Shown here piece by piece: positions 21,832-33,284 of a stretch of DNA of 64,000 nt. Source of the DNA: Stachybotrys elegans (taxonomy: Eukaryota > Ascomycota > Sordariomycetes > Hypocreales > Stachybotryaceae); the NCBI GenBank assembly GCA_020746835.1, contig JAGPNK010000003.1, forward strand, positions 62,001 through 126,000. The letters are read 5' to 3'. The notes beneath the pieces were generated by a model, which had not been told where the DNA came from, did not search any database, and saw nothing but the letters and a program-made list of their open reading frames with translations. The position numbers and the translations under genes were made by a program. Within the stretch, counting starts at the first letter, position 1. Every line of letters begins with the position of its first letter.

Positions 21832-22888
21832 CATGGTTCGTCTTGGTTGGCATTCGACCTTGACTGCATGGCACCGCCGCCGGAGATCGAAAGAACAGCT
21901 GTTGCATGAAGCATAGCGTCGACTTGGCCGGTTCATCTCTTTTGGCATTGGCAGACGTGAACCGTCTGCTCGTGTCGGCCACGCTGTCCGCGCTTCCGTC
22001 GCGGGTGGCACAACTTGTCAGCTTCCGACATCTTGCTCGCTGAATACCTGACTCCTGAATCCCTCTAGGAGCTCTGTTCACGCGATGCGGCTGCCATGCC
22101 GGACAGCCTCCCCCCGACCTACAACGCTTCCCCAATTCCTACAATTCTTGGCTGGAGCTGAATTGAAGTCCCTGTCAGGTGGCGAGGTCGCTTGTCCGAA
22201 TTATCTTCGAGTATGCCAAGCGCAAACGCGCGCACGGGTAAGGTTGGTATGGGAGGTGTTACCGAATCCAGAACATCGGTACCAACAAGAGGTATACCAA
22301 GCCACCTCGCGTGGTATGAACCATGTGGCTCTTTGACGCGCTCCATTGAGCATTCACACACGCCTGATCGGTGTGGCTCCAGCGGAGCATCCCCAGCCTT
22401 GAATCCACTGGCAACGTAAACCAGACAATTGTTGCACTTCCCTGTCACATGCACCCAACAACATTATCCATCCTTCTCGCCAAGCATCTCGCATATAAAG
22501 GAGAAAGTAGCTCCAGGCGGGATGGCCCATACACGCCAAATTTGACGGACATTCGGCTGGGTTAGGGAAAGGTTAATTCCTCCTTGCTGGCTACCGCAAG
22601 CCGACGTAAATGGGTCCCCATGCCGCCGAGACAACTGAGAGAAATGAATATGTGGACCGGACCGGGATGAGCTGGCCGTACACGGTAAATCCGGGAACAC
22701 GTCTGTCTTGGCCTCTTGGACTCGACTCGGCGTCTTTTCTCGGCATCGGGCCTTTGCCCAGCAAATTCTCTCCAGGACCAGCACTTTGGTCTTTACCAAG
22801 ACTTTCCCCCGCCTTCACTGTTATAGCCCAACACGAAACCTCTCGCTCGATCCTGGCGGGATGGCGGTCCGCCGTGGCGTTGAATGGG

Positions 22889-22975
22889 CCGGGGCGGCCC
22901 CAGGCGTGTCTAAGCTTCCCCCAGGGCTTGGTAGAGCCATTGCCCACGGGGAACAAGAGACATGGAGGACTGGGG
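22889..22975 (+). promoter_or_regulatory. Cluster of CreA-type carbon-repression sites
   Basis: CCGGGG (22889-22894), CCCCAG (22898-22903, i.e. CTGGGG on the other strand) and CTGGGG (22970-22975) all match the CreA consensus SYGGRG within 90 bases, about 350-430 bases upstream of the MFS start. Two are closely spaced, as in functional CreA pairs. This suggests glucose repression of the transporter. Confidence 0.45.
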
Positions 22976-23317
22976 AATCCAAAATCGGTGGATACAGAGC
23001 CGGGTTCATTTAGGCAATTCGGGAGGAATCTGGCTGGTGATTCTGGGGTTCTGGCTCAATATGCGATGCAGCAGCCGTTCATCCGTCGCTCGACCCAGCC
23101 TTGTGATGGAAGGGCATGTGAACAGGAACGCCAAGATGCTCTCCTCTGGTACTGTAAATATGCCCGTTGTTCGCCCTCCAGTTTTCTTGCCTCTCTCCCT
23201 CTTCTTCACCACTCCGGTCTCATTCTTGATTCCTGCACCACCGGCTGCACCAGGCTCTGGCCATAGTTCAACAGCAAATCCCGTGAAGTCTGTCTGTCTC
23301 TTTTGCCTGCCCAAATC

Positions 23318-25083
23318 ATGGGTCTGAAGGAGAAGATTGGTCTCGGAGACCAGGGCAGTGCTACTCTGCAGGCCCGCAATGAGGCTCCTCAGTTCGAGCA
23401 TGTCACTTGGTACAAGGACCCGGGCCTGCGACAGCTTACTGTCTACGCCATAGTCCTTTGTGCGACCTCCGCTGGCACTGGTTACGATGGGTAAGTCACC
23501 GGCATTGAAGATGCGCAGAGAACCCTTTGGCATATATGCTGACATTCTGGATAGCATGTTTTTCAACAACTACCAGAACTTCAGAAGCTGGAGAGATACC
23601 TTCGGCGACCCGACGAGCGGCGATCTGGGTCTTATCGGTGCCCTGTACCAAATCGGTGCCGTCTGCTCCATCCCCATGGTCCCCATTATTGCCGACCGCT
23701 GGGGCCGCAAGCCTTGTATTGGAGTCGGTTTCATCATCATGGCCATTGGCTCTGCTCTTCAGGCTGCGGCCAACGACTACGGCACTTTCTGTGCCGGCCG
23801 CGTCCTCCTCGGTTTTGGCAACTCCTTCTCCCAGATCTGCTCCCCTATGCTTCTGACCGAGATTTGCCATCCCCAGCACCGCGCTCGCTTCACAACCGTC
23901 TACAACTGTCTTTGGAACTTGGGAGCCCTCGTGGTTAACTGGACCTGCTTTGGAACCAACTACTGGGGATACAACACCTGGCAATGGCGATTCCCTGCCA
24001 TTATCCAGGGTGTCCCCGGTCTGATTCAGCTCTGTTTCCTCTGGCGTAGGTCGCATCAATGAAAATAACAATTCGAGAAGTTTGCTAACGCCCGTCTCTA
24101 CAGACATGCCCGAGTCTCCTCGTTTCCTCATCGCCAAGGACCGCTCCGAGGAGGCGCTCCAGATCCTCGCCAAGTACCACGCCAATGGTAACACTGAGCA
24201 CCCTACCGTGCAATTCGAGTTCCGCGAGATCCACGACACCATCAAGATGGAGCAGGCTGCCCAGAACACGACCAAGTATATCGATTTCTTCAAGACCAAG
24301 GGCAACCGCTTCCGTCTTAGCATTCTCGTCGCTCTCGGCTTCTTCTCGCAATGGTCTGGCAACGCCGTCATCTCCAACTACTCCAGCCGTCTCTACCGAA
24401 CCCTTGGAATGGGTGACCAGGCTGTCATCGGTATCAATGCTGGTTCTACTTCCATGTCAATGTTTGTTTCGATTGGTTTCGCCCTTCTTGTTGACCGAGT
24501 CAACCGTCGATTTATGTTCTTGCTTGCCACTGGTGGTATGTTTATCTCACTCGCAGGTTGGACACTCGCGTGCGCTCTTCACGAGCGAGAACAGGCCGAA
24601 GGCGCCGACGTTGGGATGATCTTCGTCATCTGGTGCCACCAGTTCTTCTACTCTACTGCTTGGTCTGGACTCCTTGTCGGCTATGCCGTTGAGATTCTTC
24701 CCTACTCGCTCCGTGCCAAGGGTCTCATGATTCTCAACATTTCCATTCAGATTGCTCTGCTTCTGAACACCTATCTTAACCCCTACGCCTTTGACGCCTG
24801 GAGGGCTCCCGATGAGCCCAACGGTGATCCCAGTCGGACTGGCTACGGTGGTCAGACATGGATCCTGTACCTTATCTACACTATCTGGGTTGGAGGCGAG
24901 CTGGTATTTGTCTATTTCATGTTCGTTGAGACACGCGGTCCTACCCTTGAGGAGCTTGTCAAGGTCATCGATGGCCCAGATGCCCGAGTTGCTGACATTG
25001 ATGGCCCCATGGATAAGGATCTCCTTGAGAAGGATGGAGCTCAAGACGAGGTCAAGAGGATCTCTTCTGATAAGGAAGTCTAG
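23318..25083 (+). CDS. MFS sugar transporter (lactose permease / hexose transporter type)
   Basis: Three exons (23318-23490, 23555-24045, 24104-25083) encode 547 aa with about 12 membrane segments. Sugar-porter signatures are present: DRWGRKPCI after TM2, the PESPRFL motif that ends the first half (in exon 3, right after intron 2), and FVETRGPTLEE at the end of TM12. An N-terminal GYDG block in the first membrane segment is split by intron 1. Introns have GTAAGT/CTGAC and GTAGGT/CTAAC signals. Substrate is probably a di- or monosaccharide. CreA-type sites upstream fit use under low glucose, and the xylanase gene lies next downstream. The 5' flank is long and GC-rich. Confidence 0.95.
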
Positions 25084-27211
25084 AGGTTGAGCGGTTATGG
25101 ATAGTACTCGAGTCTATGTGTGCGCTGTCATACCGACCATTTTGAGATGTTTCTGCTTCTCAACATTATGGTCATTGCTAGTCTCGGACAGTGATCAAAA
25201 CCAGGTCAGCTGTTCTGGCACATAATACCCATACACCTGTACTGTTGTTGTTACAGATTATGAATGAATGAACAACGACATATCGAAAGATGAAAAGCCA
25301 ACATGTGACAGAAGCAGGCCCTATAAGAGTAACAATAGGTGTGCTAAAGTTACATACAGAATTAGTATGAGAATATGGTCTGGAATGAATACAGAGTGAA
25401 CCACCAACTTGCTTTGGGTGTTTTTATGGTCCCGAATTTTCTCACCTGATTTTTGGAGAGCCTTTTCTTAGTCGGGTGTTTAGTTGGCTCAGCACTGTAG
25501 CCATGGCAATATATTGAATTGATATTCATTGCCATGAGACATCATGAGTTGGTTGAGATCTACTTAATGAGTATTTCATTCTGATCCCAAGCATCGTGCC
25601 GCCTCCATGCTTTCATATCATGTCATAGAAACTTGATGTATTACTGTAAAGCAAGACTATTAACAGTGCCTAGAATAGAAATGGGAGTAAATTCTCGCTT
25701 TTGTGCTTGATATAGTCTAGAAACATCTTTCTTACACTGCATGCTAACGCGTGATGATTCATTTCTTGCTAACTACCAGAGAAACGGATTGCTGTTGTAT
25801 GCACCTGTATCATGGAGTGAAAGAAGCCACACCAACACAATGAAGAATGCTATTCCTCCATCAGATTCCTGAGAAGTTCCGGTACTTCAAATATCACAGA
25901 AAGGACACAGTTCTCTTTGCTGTAGCCTTGCCAAACAATGAGATATGGTACAGCAAGACGGTATGTTATCGTCCATTCTTGACTCTTGCCTGTGTTTCTT
26001 GAGTCTCGCTCGAACTAACTCTTGGATCGAAACTATTGCTGCAGGAACTACAATGGAGATAGGTGAGATAAACGGATAGGCCAGTTTTGTTACGGCCTTC
26101 CCAACGAAGTCGAGTTCGTAGATTTCTGTGTGACGTATTAAATGAAATTTAGTTACCGTGGAATGAAAAATCGCTTGTCAGTCCAAAATAATTTTGCGAG
26201 TTGGATATTTTGTAATACCTCAATAGTATTTGCTTCTGTGTTGGTTGAGCCTGGCCTCCACACTTCTAAGCAAGCCGGCCATCCAAGCACATTCGACGCC
26301 CCTCCCCTTTAGATTGCAAGATTAGAGTGTCGATATCACGTGAACGGACATTGAACAAGGAATGAAATAGGAGGTTGTCAGGAGGACAACATGGTGCGGT
26401 CAAGGTTGCAATTGCGAGCGGCCGGGTGTAACTGTCATTGGCGGATCGACAGCGCATGAAATCGGCGGTGATCTGAATGCAAGGGGAAAGCGACCCCAAC
26501 CCGCAGGAGAATGGAACGGGAAACCAGGCAGTTAACATGGAAAATCTGGGGATGTGCATCTACCAGTCGCGTTCCGCAAGTTCTAAGCAGGAAGTAAATA
26601 GGCTAATATCAACGTGGAGGAATAACCCTCATTTGGTACGGGTTTGACGGGAAAAAATATCCTCGACGGCCAGACTCGTAACGTTGGTGCAAAGAGATGA
26701 AGTGGATGATGGGTTTATGAGCTAGGTCGACGATTCGGAGCGAAAAAGGAAGACCAGGCCGGACTGTCGACCGAAAATGAGCAAGGAGCATGGAGAGCAT
26801 GATGCCGAATTCCCCAATAGGGATAGTGTCGGGCATCGAAAACGGCGCCGGAGCCTCCGCAATGCGATTGGAAGAGCCAGGAGAAACTAATGCCGACCAT
26901 ACGGAGTGTGAAACAGGAATACGACCAGGGTCATGGATGGAATTACAGGCTAGGGGATTGGGGAAAAACATGTTTGTGGAAATATTCCATCCATTGGCTG
27001 CCCCTGGCAATCTTTCTCAAACCTGCCAGATTACCACGGATACGGGCGATGGGGCCTTGGTGAGGACTGGTATAAGAAGGCAGAGTGATGCGCCAATCCT
27101 CTGTCTGTTCTTGGTCGCTTGGCACCTTCAGCAAGTGTAGATCGTCAAGGGAATCTCTCGAGATCAACAAACTCCCCACTGATTGTCCAGTCGTACTCGG
27201 AACTCGTCACT
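25084..27211. other. Long intergenic / xylanase promoter region
   Basis: About 2.1 kb, AT-rich in the first half. No supported gene. It holds a GGCTAA (26601-26606), the core of XlnR/Xyr1 xylanase-activator sites, a GGCTAG near 26948, a TATAAG near 27071 and CCCCAC (27175-27180, a CreA-type GTGGGG on the other strand) just before the xylanase ATG. Confidence 0.45.
26601..26606 (+). promoter_or_regulatory. Candidate XlnR/Xyr1 site upstream of xylanase
   Basis: GGCTAA, matching the GGCTAA/GGCWWW core of the fungal xylanase activator, lies about 610 bases before the GH10 start codon. A single short match is weak evidence; position and gene function make it plausible. Confidence 0.3.
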
Positions 27212-28538
27212 ATGTACACCCTTCCTCTTGTGCTTGCCGCTCTCCCTGCGGCCGTCTTCGCCCAGTCGCAGGCACCCCTTTGGGGCCAATGTACGTTGTC
27301 AAAAGACTTGAGACTTGGTTTGTTTCGCGAGCTGACATTATTCCCTTAGGCGGTGGCGAGGGCTGGACTGGACCTACTACCTGTGTTTCTGGTGCCGTCT
27401 GCCAGGCTAGCAAGTGAGTGTCCGATGCGAAAATGGGGGCTTGTCGTCTATATTAACGTTGACTCTCTAGCCAATGGTACTCCCAGTGTGTCCCCGGAAC
27501 TGGCAACCCTCCGCCCGCCGCCACCACTACGAGAAGCGCTGGCACTCAGCCCACCAGCAACCCTCCTACTGGCAGCGGCCTGCATGCCAGGTTCGCGGCC
27601 AAGGGAAAGCTGTACTTCGGAACTGAGATCGACCACTACCACCTGAACAACAACCCCTTGACCACCGTTGTCAAGAACAGCTTTGGCCAGATCACCAACG
27701 AGAACAGCATGAAGTGGGATGCACTTGAGCGTAGGTTTTCCCAATTTCACCCTGCCGGGCATGTAGCTGACCCCCTCCTGTAGCCAGCCGAGGAAACTTC
27801 AACTTTGCCAACGCCGATGCCGTTGTCAACTTCGCCACCGCCAATGGCAAGATGATCCGTGGCCACACTCTCCTGTGGCACTCGCAGCTGCCCCAGTGGG
27901 TTCAGAACATCAACGACCGCAACACCCTGACCCAGGTCATCCAGAACCACGTCACCACCGTCGTCAACCACTACAAGGGCAAGATTGTCCAGTGGGACGT
28001 TGTCAACGAGATCTTTGCTGAGAACGGAAACCTCCGAGACAGTGTCTTCAGCCGTGTTCTCGGCGAGGACTTTGTCGGCATTGCCTTCCGCGCCGCCCGC
28101 GCCGCTGACCCCAACGCCAAGCTTTACATCAACGACTACAACCTTGACATTGCCAACTACGCCAAGGTCACCACCGGCATGGTTGCCCACGTCAACAAGT
28201 GGCTGTCCCAGGGTATCCCCATCGACGGCATCGGCAGCCAGTGCCACTTGGCCGCTCCCGGTGGCTGGAACCCTGCCTCCGGAGTCCCCGCTGCTCTCAG
28301 GGCTCTTGCCGCTTCCAACGTTAGGGAGATTGCCATCACTGAGCTCGACATTGCTGGTGCCGCTGCCAACGACTTCCTGACCGTCATGAACGGCTGCCTG
28401 TCCATCTCCAAGTGTGTCGGAATCACTGTCTGGGGCGTCTCTGACAAGGACAGCTGGAGGTCCTCAGACAGGCCTCTCCTCTTTGATAACAACTACCAGC
28501 CCAAGGCTGCTTACACTTCTCTGGTCAACGCTCTTTAA
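27212..28538 (+). CDS. Secreted CBM1-GH10 endo-1,4-beta-xylanase
   Basis: Four exons (27212-27290, 27350-27413, 27471-27730, 27784-28538) encode 385 aa. The signal peptide is [18 protein letters not shown] family 1 cellulose-binding module follows ([15 protein letters not shown] through QWYSQCVPG, residues about 24-54), spread over three exons. A Thr/Ser/Pro linker ([20 protein letters not shown]) leads to the GH10 domain. The acid/base Glu is in WDVVNEIF (Glu210) and the nucleophile in ITELDIAG (Glu321). [12 protein letters not shown] and [10 protein letters not shown] line the substrate cleft. It cleaves xylan backbones outside the cell, together with esterases such as the feruloyl esterase at 6.8 kb. 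Codon use is strongly C-ending, suggesting high expression. Confidence 0.97.
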
Positions 28539-29097
28539 GCGTTTATGGTTTTGTATGTTAATGCATAGGTAGCTAGCAACCCGATACTGCTGCCATTTAG
28601 GTCAAAGTCGCGGGCGTTATTCCGCAATTCTAAAGTTTATATTAGAAGTGAATAATTGTTAGATGCACAACGCTATTCTCTTGACATGTCTTCTGCCAGG
28701 CCTCCTCTCATATCGATCGGCATAGCACCACAAGGCACTGCTTCCATCTCAGCAAAGATTTCTAACATTCTGATGAAACTGAGATGCGGATCAATGCTCG
28801 CAGAAATTCCACTCTTTCATCTCCCCATACTCGATTGACTTCCAACTCATTGAAGTTCTTTCTTCCATCAGCTGCTCTCGTATTTTCTTGGCTTCGGACC
28901 TGTAGATTGGCGGTTCGCTGCCTAGCTGTGCCACATCATCCCCGGCACGCCAATGTTCAGTATCGACCTCACTTGCACTTGATGGGAAAATCCAGTGCCA
29001 GCCAGTGCGCATATATGGCATCTGAATCCAATCCGTTACCCTACCTTTGTCAAGCCGAAGGTGAAAGGCGAAGTTTGATTAGCAAACCTCGAATGAG
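28539..29097. other. Convergent intergenic spacer
   Basis: 3' flanks of the xylanase and PaiB-like genes. An open plus-strand frame overlapping the PaiB-like gene is its shadow. Nothing else seen. Confidence 0.5.
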
Positions 29098-29856
29098 TTA
29101 TTCTGGTTTCATATCTAGTCCAGCCCGTTCTTCGACAGCCTTGGCCACAATCCCTGCAGTCTCCGTCCCCAAATTCCGAAATCCATCAATGACGCCCTTT
29201 TTGTCACCCGCGCCCATCTCCTGGCTCATCTTGAACTTGCCCTCGAGCCGCTCTATGTCAATTTCGATCCCAATTATTGCCTTCTTGAGAAGTTCAATAT
29301 ATCGCCCAGGACTGTCCGTCACCTTCCATGGGGACGTGTACCCCATGATGTTCGACTCAGCATATTCAGAGAGATTCGAGACTTGACAAGACAAAAAATC
29401 AGACGTTTCAGTAGATGCTGGGTCGTAATAAACCCTGATTTTCCCATACACCTGAACAGCGGCGTAGTTCCACGTGGGCACAACCTTTCCGGTCGCGGGC
29501 TTCGTCTCCGTGTAGAACTTGGGTGTGACATAGTGCTGTGCTGGCGAATTGAATAGCACCAGTACCTCGTCTGTCAACACGTTGGAAGGTGAGGCTCCAC
29601 TTGCTTCCTTCTCCTTGCACGCTTCTACGAGCGCCTTGCTTTGAGGATTGGCTCGGGCCAGGTGACCTCGTAGTTTTCCAAGCTCGGTCGGACTTGTTTC
29701 ATCCTCCACGTCCAGTAAGAAGGGTATATGACTGGCTTGGATGAAAGGTCCGACTGTAGAAGGAAATGCAGTCGTGAGGATCCCGAGTGGAAAGTCGCGT
29801 ATCAACTGCCGAAGCACTGTTATATCCTTCTCAGCATGTACTTCGCGGAGGTACAT
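29098..29856 (-). CDS. PaiB-like FMN-binding split-barrel protein
   Basis: A single exon of 252 aa. It starts MYLREVHAEKDITVLRQLI, with FPLGILTT, IQASHIPFLLD and LRGHLARANPQSKAL, then VLFNSPAQHYVTPKFY and VPTWNYAAVQVYGKI. These are hallmark blocks of the PaiB/'negative transcriptional regulator' family, whose fold binds FMN. In Bacillus PaiB is linked to protease and sporulation control. In fungi the role is unknown, and flavin- or heme-related metabolism is the usual guess. A conserved WKVTDSP block and a C-terminal helix with KMSQEMGAGDKKGVIDG complete the fold. Length fits the family. No signal peptide or membrane segment is present. Confidence 0.9.
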   Translation of the reverse strand: MYLREVHAEKDITVLRQLIRDFPLGILTTAFPSTVGPFIQASHIPFLLDVEDETSPTELGKLRGHLARANPQSKALVEACKEKEASGASPSNVLTDEVLVLFNSPAQHYVTPKFYTETKPATGKVVPTWNYAAVQVYGKIRVYYDPASTETSDFLSCQVSNLSEYAESNIMGYTSPWKVTDSPGRYIELLKKAIIGIEIDIERLEGKFKMSQEMGAGDKKGVIDGFRNLGTETAGIVAKAVEERAGLDMKPE

Positions 29857-31551
29857 TTTGAAGCGTGTGGGTTGGCAATATTGGCTCCAACTAGAGATTG
29901 TTGCAGTCCCGAGACGTGATATTGGGGCTGCTGCTTGGTCCCTGGGTGAGATAACGTCAACATTTATCTTGAAGTATTGAGTGGCAGATTGACATGCCCT
30001 TGGGCCGAAGGGCGTGTGCGGGGTAGAGGCGCCACGACATGAGTCATTGGAGTGCTGGTCTTGTTGAGGCTTTCAAGATTACGGATACACTTGGAACTCA
30101 AACACGACTAATTATACCGAGAACTTATTGGTTGATCACTGGCGGACCTTGAGGGTTTGAATCCAAGTCTAAGTTCTGCTCGTTACTTTTTTGTTTGCAT
30201 CACCTCTATTTCCATACCGATACCTCGCCACGAGGGCTTGAAGGGGTTCGACAGAATTATGGAAATGGAGAGTAATTTCTTCATTGGACCACGGATTCAA
30301 GCAACAGGTATGCGAAGGGACTTTCTGTCTACTGTAGGTGTGAACTAGCTGACCTAAGAAGCGAAGCCCTGGGCTATTCAGAGGAAAGAGAAGTCTCGAA
30401 GAGTATGAATACGAAATGTGTGAGCTGAGACCCAGCTGTGACTTTCTTGGCCTAGATCACTTCTTGCTCATAAATCTATTCGGTTACGCGACGCTCTTGG
30501 GGACGAAGGCTTGACCGATTGAGGGGGTTGCCTGCCACACATGCTGCACGAAAACACGCAACACCGGAGATGACTCTCCGGGGCTTTTCCCACATTTCGT
30601 CCCTTGTACGTACTTCCTGCATATACTAGAACTCTGTGGCTACCCCTGGACTTTGCTATTGCCCACTGTCTTTGTGCGGCAAAATATCTGAGCCTACCAT
30701 GCCGGTAATATATAGCAAGTATATTGGCAACGTGGCCTGGCATTTCACGTTTCTTGGCTTTGTACAGGAACTGGTCGGGCGTGGAGAGTGAGACTGGAAG
30801 AGTAACCAAATGCCCTCTTACTTACAATAATAAAGAAACAAAGAGCACATTCGGGAGACGAGCGGGGTGGTGTGGACGGCCTACCAAACAACTCAAAGCC
30901 AGTACCCATATATGCATGTGAAAATGAACGTGATCAACCAGCCCCCAGTAAGCAACTTGCATTGCTACCATATCAAGTACAAACATCTCCTTCCGCGCGC
31001 AGGCAAGATTAGGAATTGTGCCAATCATTTTGCATGCAAAGAAGGCGGCATTTACTGTGCTCACCGCTTGTCAGTGCCGCATGGTTGCCCGCCAACAGCT
31101 CCCGTTCCTTGGACGTGCAGGATGATCAATCTCCATCCTCCAAGCTCGCTGCATGATTTGCGGATATAAGCCACTTTGTATAAGGATCCACAGGTTCATT
31201 GCCGGTGTACCCCCAACGTACAGGAAGGTTGTAGTTGACATCTATACGAGGATTTGCGGGCTCTGTCCTGAATGGTCGGGGACGAGTATCTGGGCTCCGC
31301 GTGAGGGGATACTGCTGGATCCAATATTTATGTCGTCCTCATTCGACACAAAGCATTTTTTGACAAGTGTCAACCGTTGATTTGATATTGTCTGTATCAT
31401 GAGAGGGGTTCTCCTCAAAGTCACCGACCTCTATCCTATTGGGACACAGGATCACAAAGTATTAAAGGAGGCCATCTCTTGTTCCTATATTCCTCTACCG
31501 ACACCATTTGTCTACTCCGAATTCCTATATTTGATCCATTCTGCGGGCAAA
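29857..31551. other. Intergenic, no gene recognised
   Basis: About 1.7 kb between divergent genes. Small open frames are not supported. The 3' part holds a 41-bp segment (31411-31451) repeated near 56.5 kb. A tRNA B-box-like string at 30153-30165 was examined and rejected. Confidence 0.5.
31411..31451 (+). repeat. Dispersed repeat copy A (relic)
   Basis: This 41-bp stretch, starting CTCCTCAAAGTCACCGA, is about 80% identical to 56491-56531 in the same orientation. Six of eight differences are transitions. Similarity extends weakly on both sides. It looks like a decayed copy of a dispersed element. Confidence 0.5.
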
Positions 31552-32621
31552 ATGCCTTCCCCCATTCGAGTTGCCGTTACCCAAGCAGAGCCCGTCTATC
31601 TCGATCTGGCTGGATCTGTCAAGAAAGCATGTGGGCTGATTGCCGAAGCTGCCCGCAATGGCGCCAAACTCGTTGCCTTCTCTGAATGCTGGCTTCCCGG
31701 CTATCCAGCGTGGGTGTGGTAGGCTGCAGTTTACTGTCATCATTTGGTAGCAAATCCAACTAATCAACCTGTAGGGCCCGGCCTGTCGATGTCGAGCTTC
31801 AAACACAATACACCTATAATTCTTTGGAGCTTCAGTCTGAGGCTATGGAAGCCGTCAAGTATGCGGCAAAAGAAAACTCCATCGCAGTCGTGCTTGGCTT
31901 CTCAGGAAGGACACCATCGCATAGCGTATACATCTCGCAGGCTATCATCTCACCTCAGGGCCAGCTTCTGCTGAGCAGACGCAAAATAAAGCCAACCTAC
32001 GTGGAGCGTACTGTTTTTGGTGACGGAGGTGGTCCTGATCTGAAAAATGTCGTTGAAATTGACTTTGGTGCCGAACATGGTACCATCAAGGTTGGGTGTC
32101 TGGCATGCTGGGAACATACGCAACCGCTGCTCAAGTATCACACCATCTCCCAAGGAGAAACTATTCACATTGCAATGTGGCCCCCTCTTGATCCCACTAC
32201 AGGGCCGGACCACCCAGGTCTCTGGAGTATGACGGCCGAGGGTTGTCAGGCTCTTTCCCAGGCTTATGCCATCGAGAGCACTGCCTATGTGCTTCACTGT
32301 ACTGCCATCTGTGGCGAGAAGGGCATTGAAACGTTGAAGACAGAGTCGGGGCTCATTTGTCGGGTACCGGGAGGGGGCCAAAGCTGCGTGATTGGCCCCG
32401 ACGGCCGGAGATTGACTCAACCCTTGGGCGAGCCAACAACCGAGGGCATCGTATATGCCGATCTTGATCTGACGAAGGTCGTGGCAACTAGGGGATTTCT
32501 TGATATTGTGGGCCATTACAGCCGGCCTGATCTCTTATGGCTGGGCGTTGACACCACGCATAAGGATGTTGTGGTCGGGAAGCGAGCCAACGTCACGAAG
32601 CAGACAACTACGGATTCCTGA
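31552..32621 (+). CDS. Nitrilase (C-N hydrolase)
   Basis: Two exons (31552-31718, 31775-32621) encode 337 aa. The catalytic triad is visible: Glu45 in [15 protein letters not shown], Lys128 in [11 protein letters not shown] and Cys167 in [13 protein letters not shown]. This is the signature of true nitrilases and cyanide hydratases, which act on R-CN to give the acid and ammonia, or the amide. HIAMWPPLD is another family block. The ATG at 31552 gives the standard N-terminus [18 protein letters not shown]; an earlier in-frame ATG at 31399 would add non-homologous residues. Neighbours include an FMN-dependent hydroxyacid dehydrogenase, an amidase and a ThDP enzyme, which points to use of a hydroxynitrile or arylacetonitrile, but the substrate cannot be read from sequence. 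Confidence 0.94.
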
Positions 32622-32700
32622 GATGGTAGTAGGTAGGCCCAAGTGCGTATCGCGCTCTTGTCAGGAGATTACAGAAGCAGGCACATACACTTAATCGATG

Positions 32701-32757
32701 CATTCGTCAAGTTCTATTGGCGGTATTCGCTCTGCTTACCAGATCGCACCATTCCCT
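32701..32757 (+). repeat. Diverged direct repeat, copy 1
   Basis: Begins CATTCGTCAAGTTCTA and is about 80% identical over 57 bases to 32817-32873, offset by 116 bases. Confidence 0.6.
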
Positions 32758-32816
32758 AGACATCTTGAACCGCTGTGAGCGCTTCAGCTTAGTGGGCCCA
32801 TGACTCTGAATCAAGG

Positions 32817-32873
32817 CATTCGTCAAGCTCTAGTAGCGCTATTCGCCCTGCTTACGGGATCTCGCCCTTCCCT
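32817..32873 (+). repeat. Diverged direct repeat, copy 2
   Basis: Begins CATTCGTCAAGCTCTA; partner of 32701-32757. Differences include both transitions and transversions, so the duplication is old. Confidence 0.6.
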
Positions 32874-33284
32874 ACTCCGTACTCCGTACAAGGTAAATGA
32901 CAGGCTAGCGTGACTTTTCGTCGCCGACAACGGCGTACGGCTTGTCTTTTGCCACTACATGTTTACAATAGACGAAGCCTTCGAAACTAGCGGCTCCATT
33001 TTCATAATATTTTGCCCTGATTAGCCAGTCAACCACTGGATCACCTCAAGGCAGTCTACAGCGACGGTGTACGACAGTGGGCACGATCTGGGCAATCGCT
33101 GGCGATACGCGCGACAGTTGCGGTTGTCAAGAGCGACCATAACCAGACCACCGTCGCTCTAGGATTCTCACTTGAATTCTTTCTTAAAGAAAACACTTGA
33201 GCAGCATCTGCGCCCGTGTCTTCATTTGGCCTTGAAAGTGCCCGAATTAGTTGATACTTGGAGTCTCGTTCTTTGTCAACCAAA

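Larger units (their letters stand above)
20428..23317. other. Long intergenic / upstream region of the sugar transporter
   Basis: About 2.9 kb without a recognisable gene. A plus-strand frame near 22610-23266 is open but Pro/Arg/Gly-rich without any domain and probably reflects GC-rich promoter sequence. The stretch carries tandem GATA boxes and CreA-type sites listed separately. A poly-C tract lies around 21097-21110. Confidence 0.5.
32622..33284. other. Intergenic with a duplicated segment
   Basis: Holds a diverged direct repeat (32701-32757 and 32817-32873) and, next to it, a double CTCCGTA motif around 32876-32890. It serves as the promoter of the FMN-dependent dehydrogenase. No gene seen. 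Confidence 0.5.

Noticed and set aside
22610..23266. 218-codon open frame upstream of the sugar transporter
   Set aside because: Pro/Arg/Gly-rich composition, no domain, overlapping frames on both strands, and it sits in the GC-rich promoter.
30153..30165. Possible tRNA B box (GGTTTGAATCC-like)
   Set aside because: No matching A box at the right distance and no cloverleaf pairing could be drawn.
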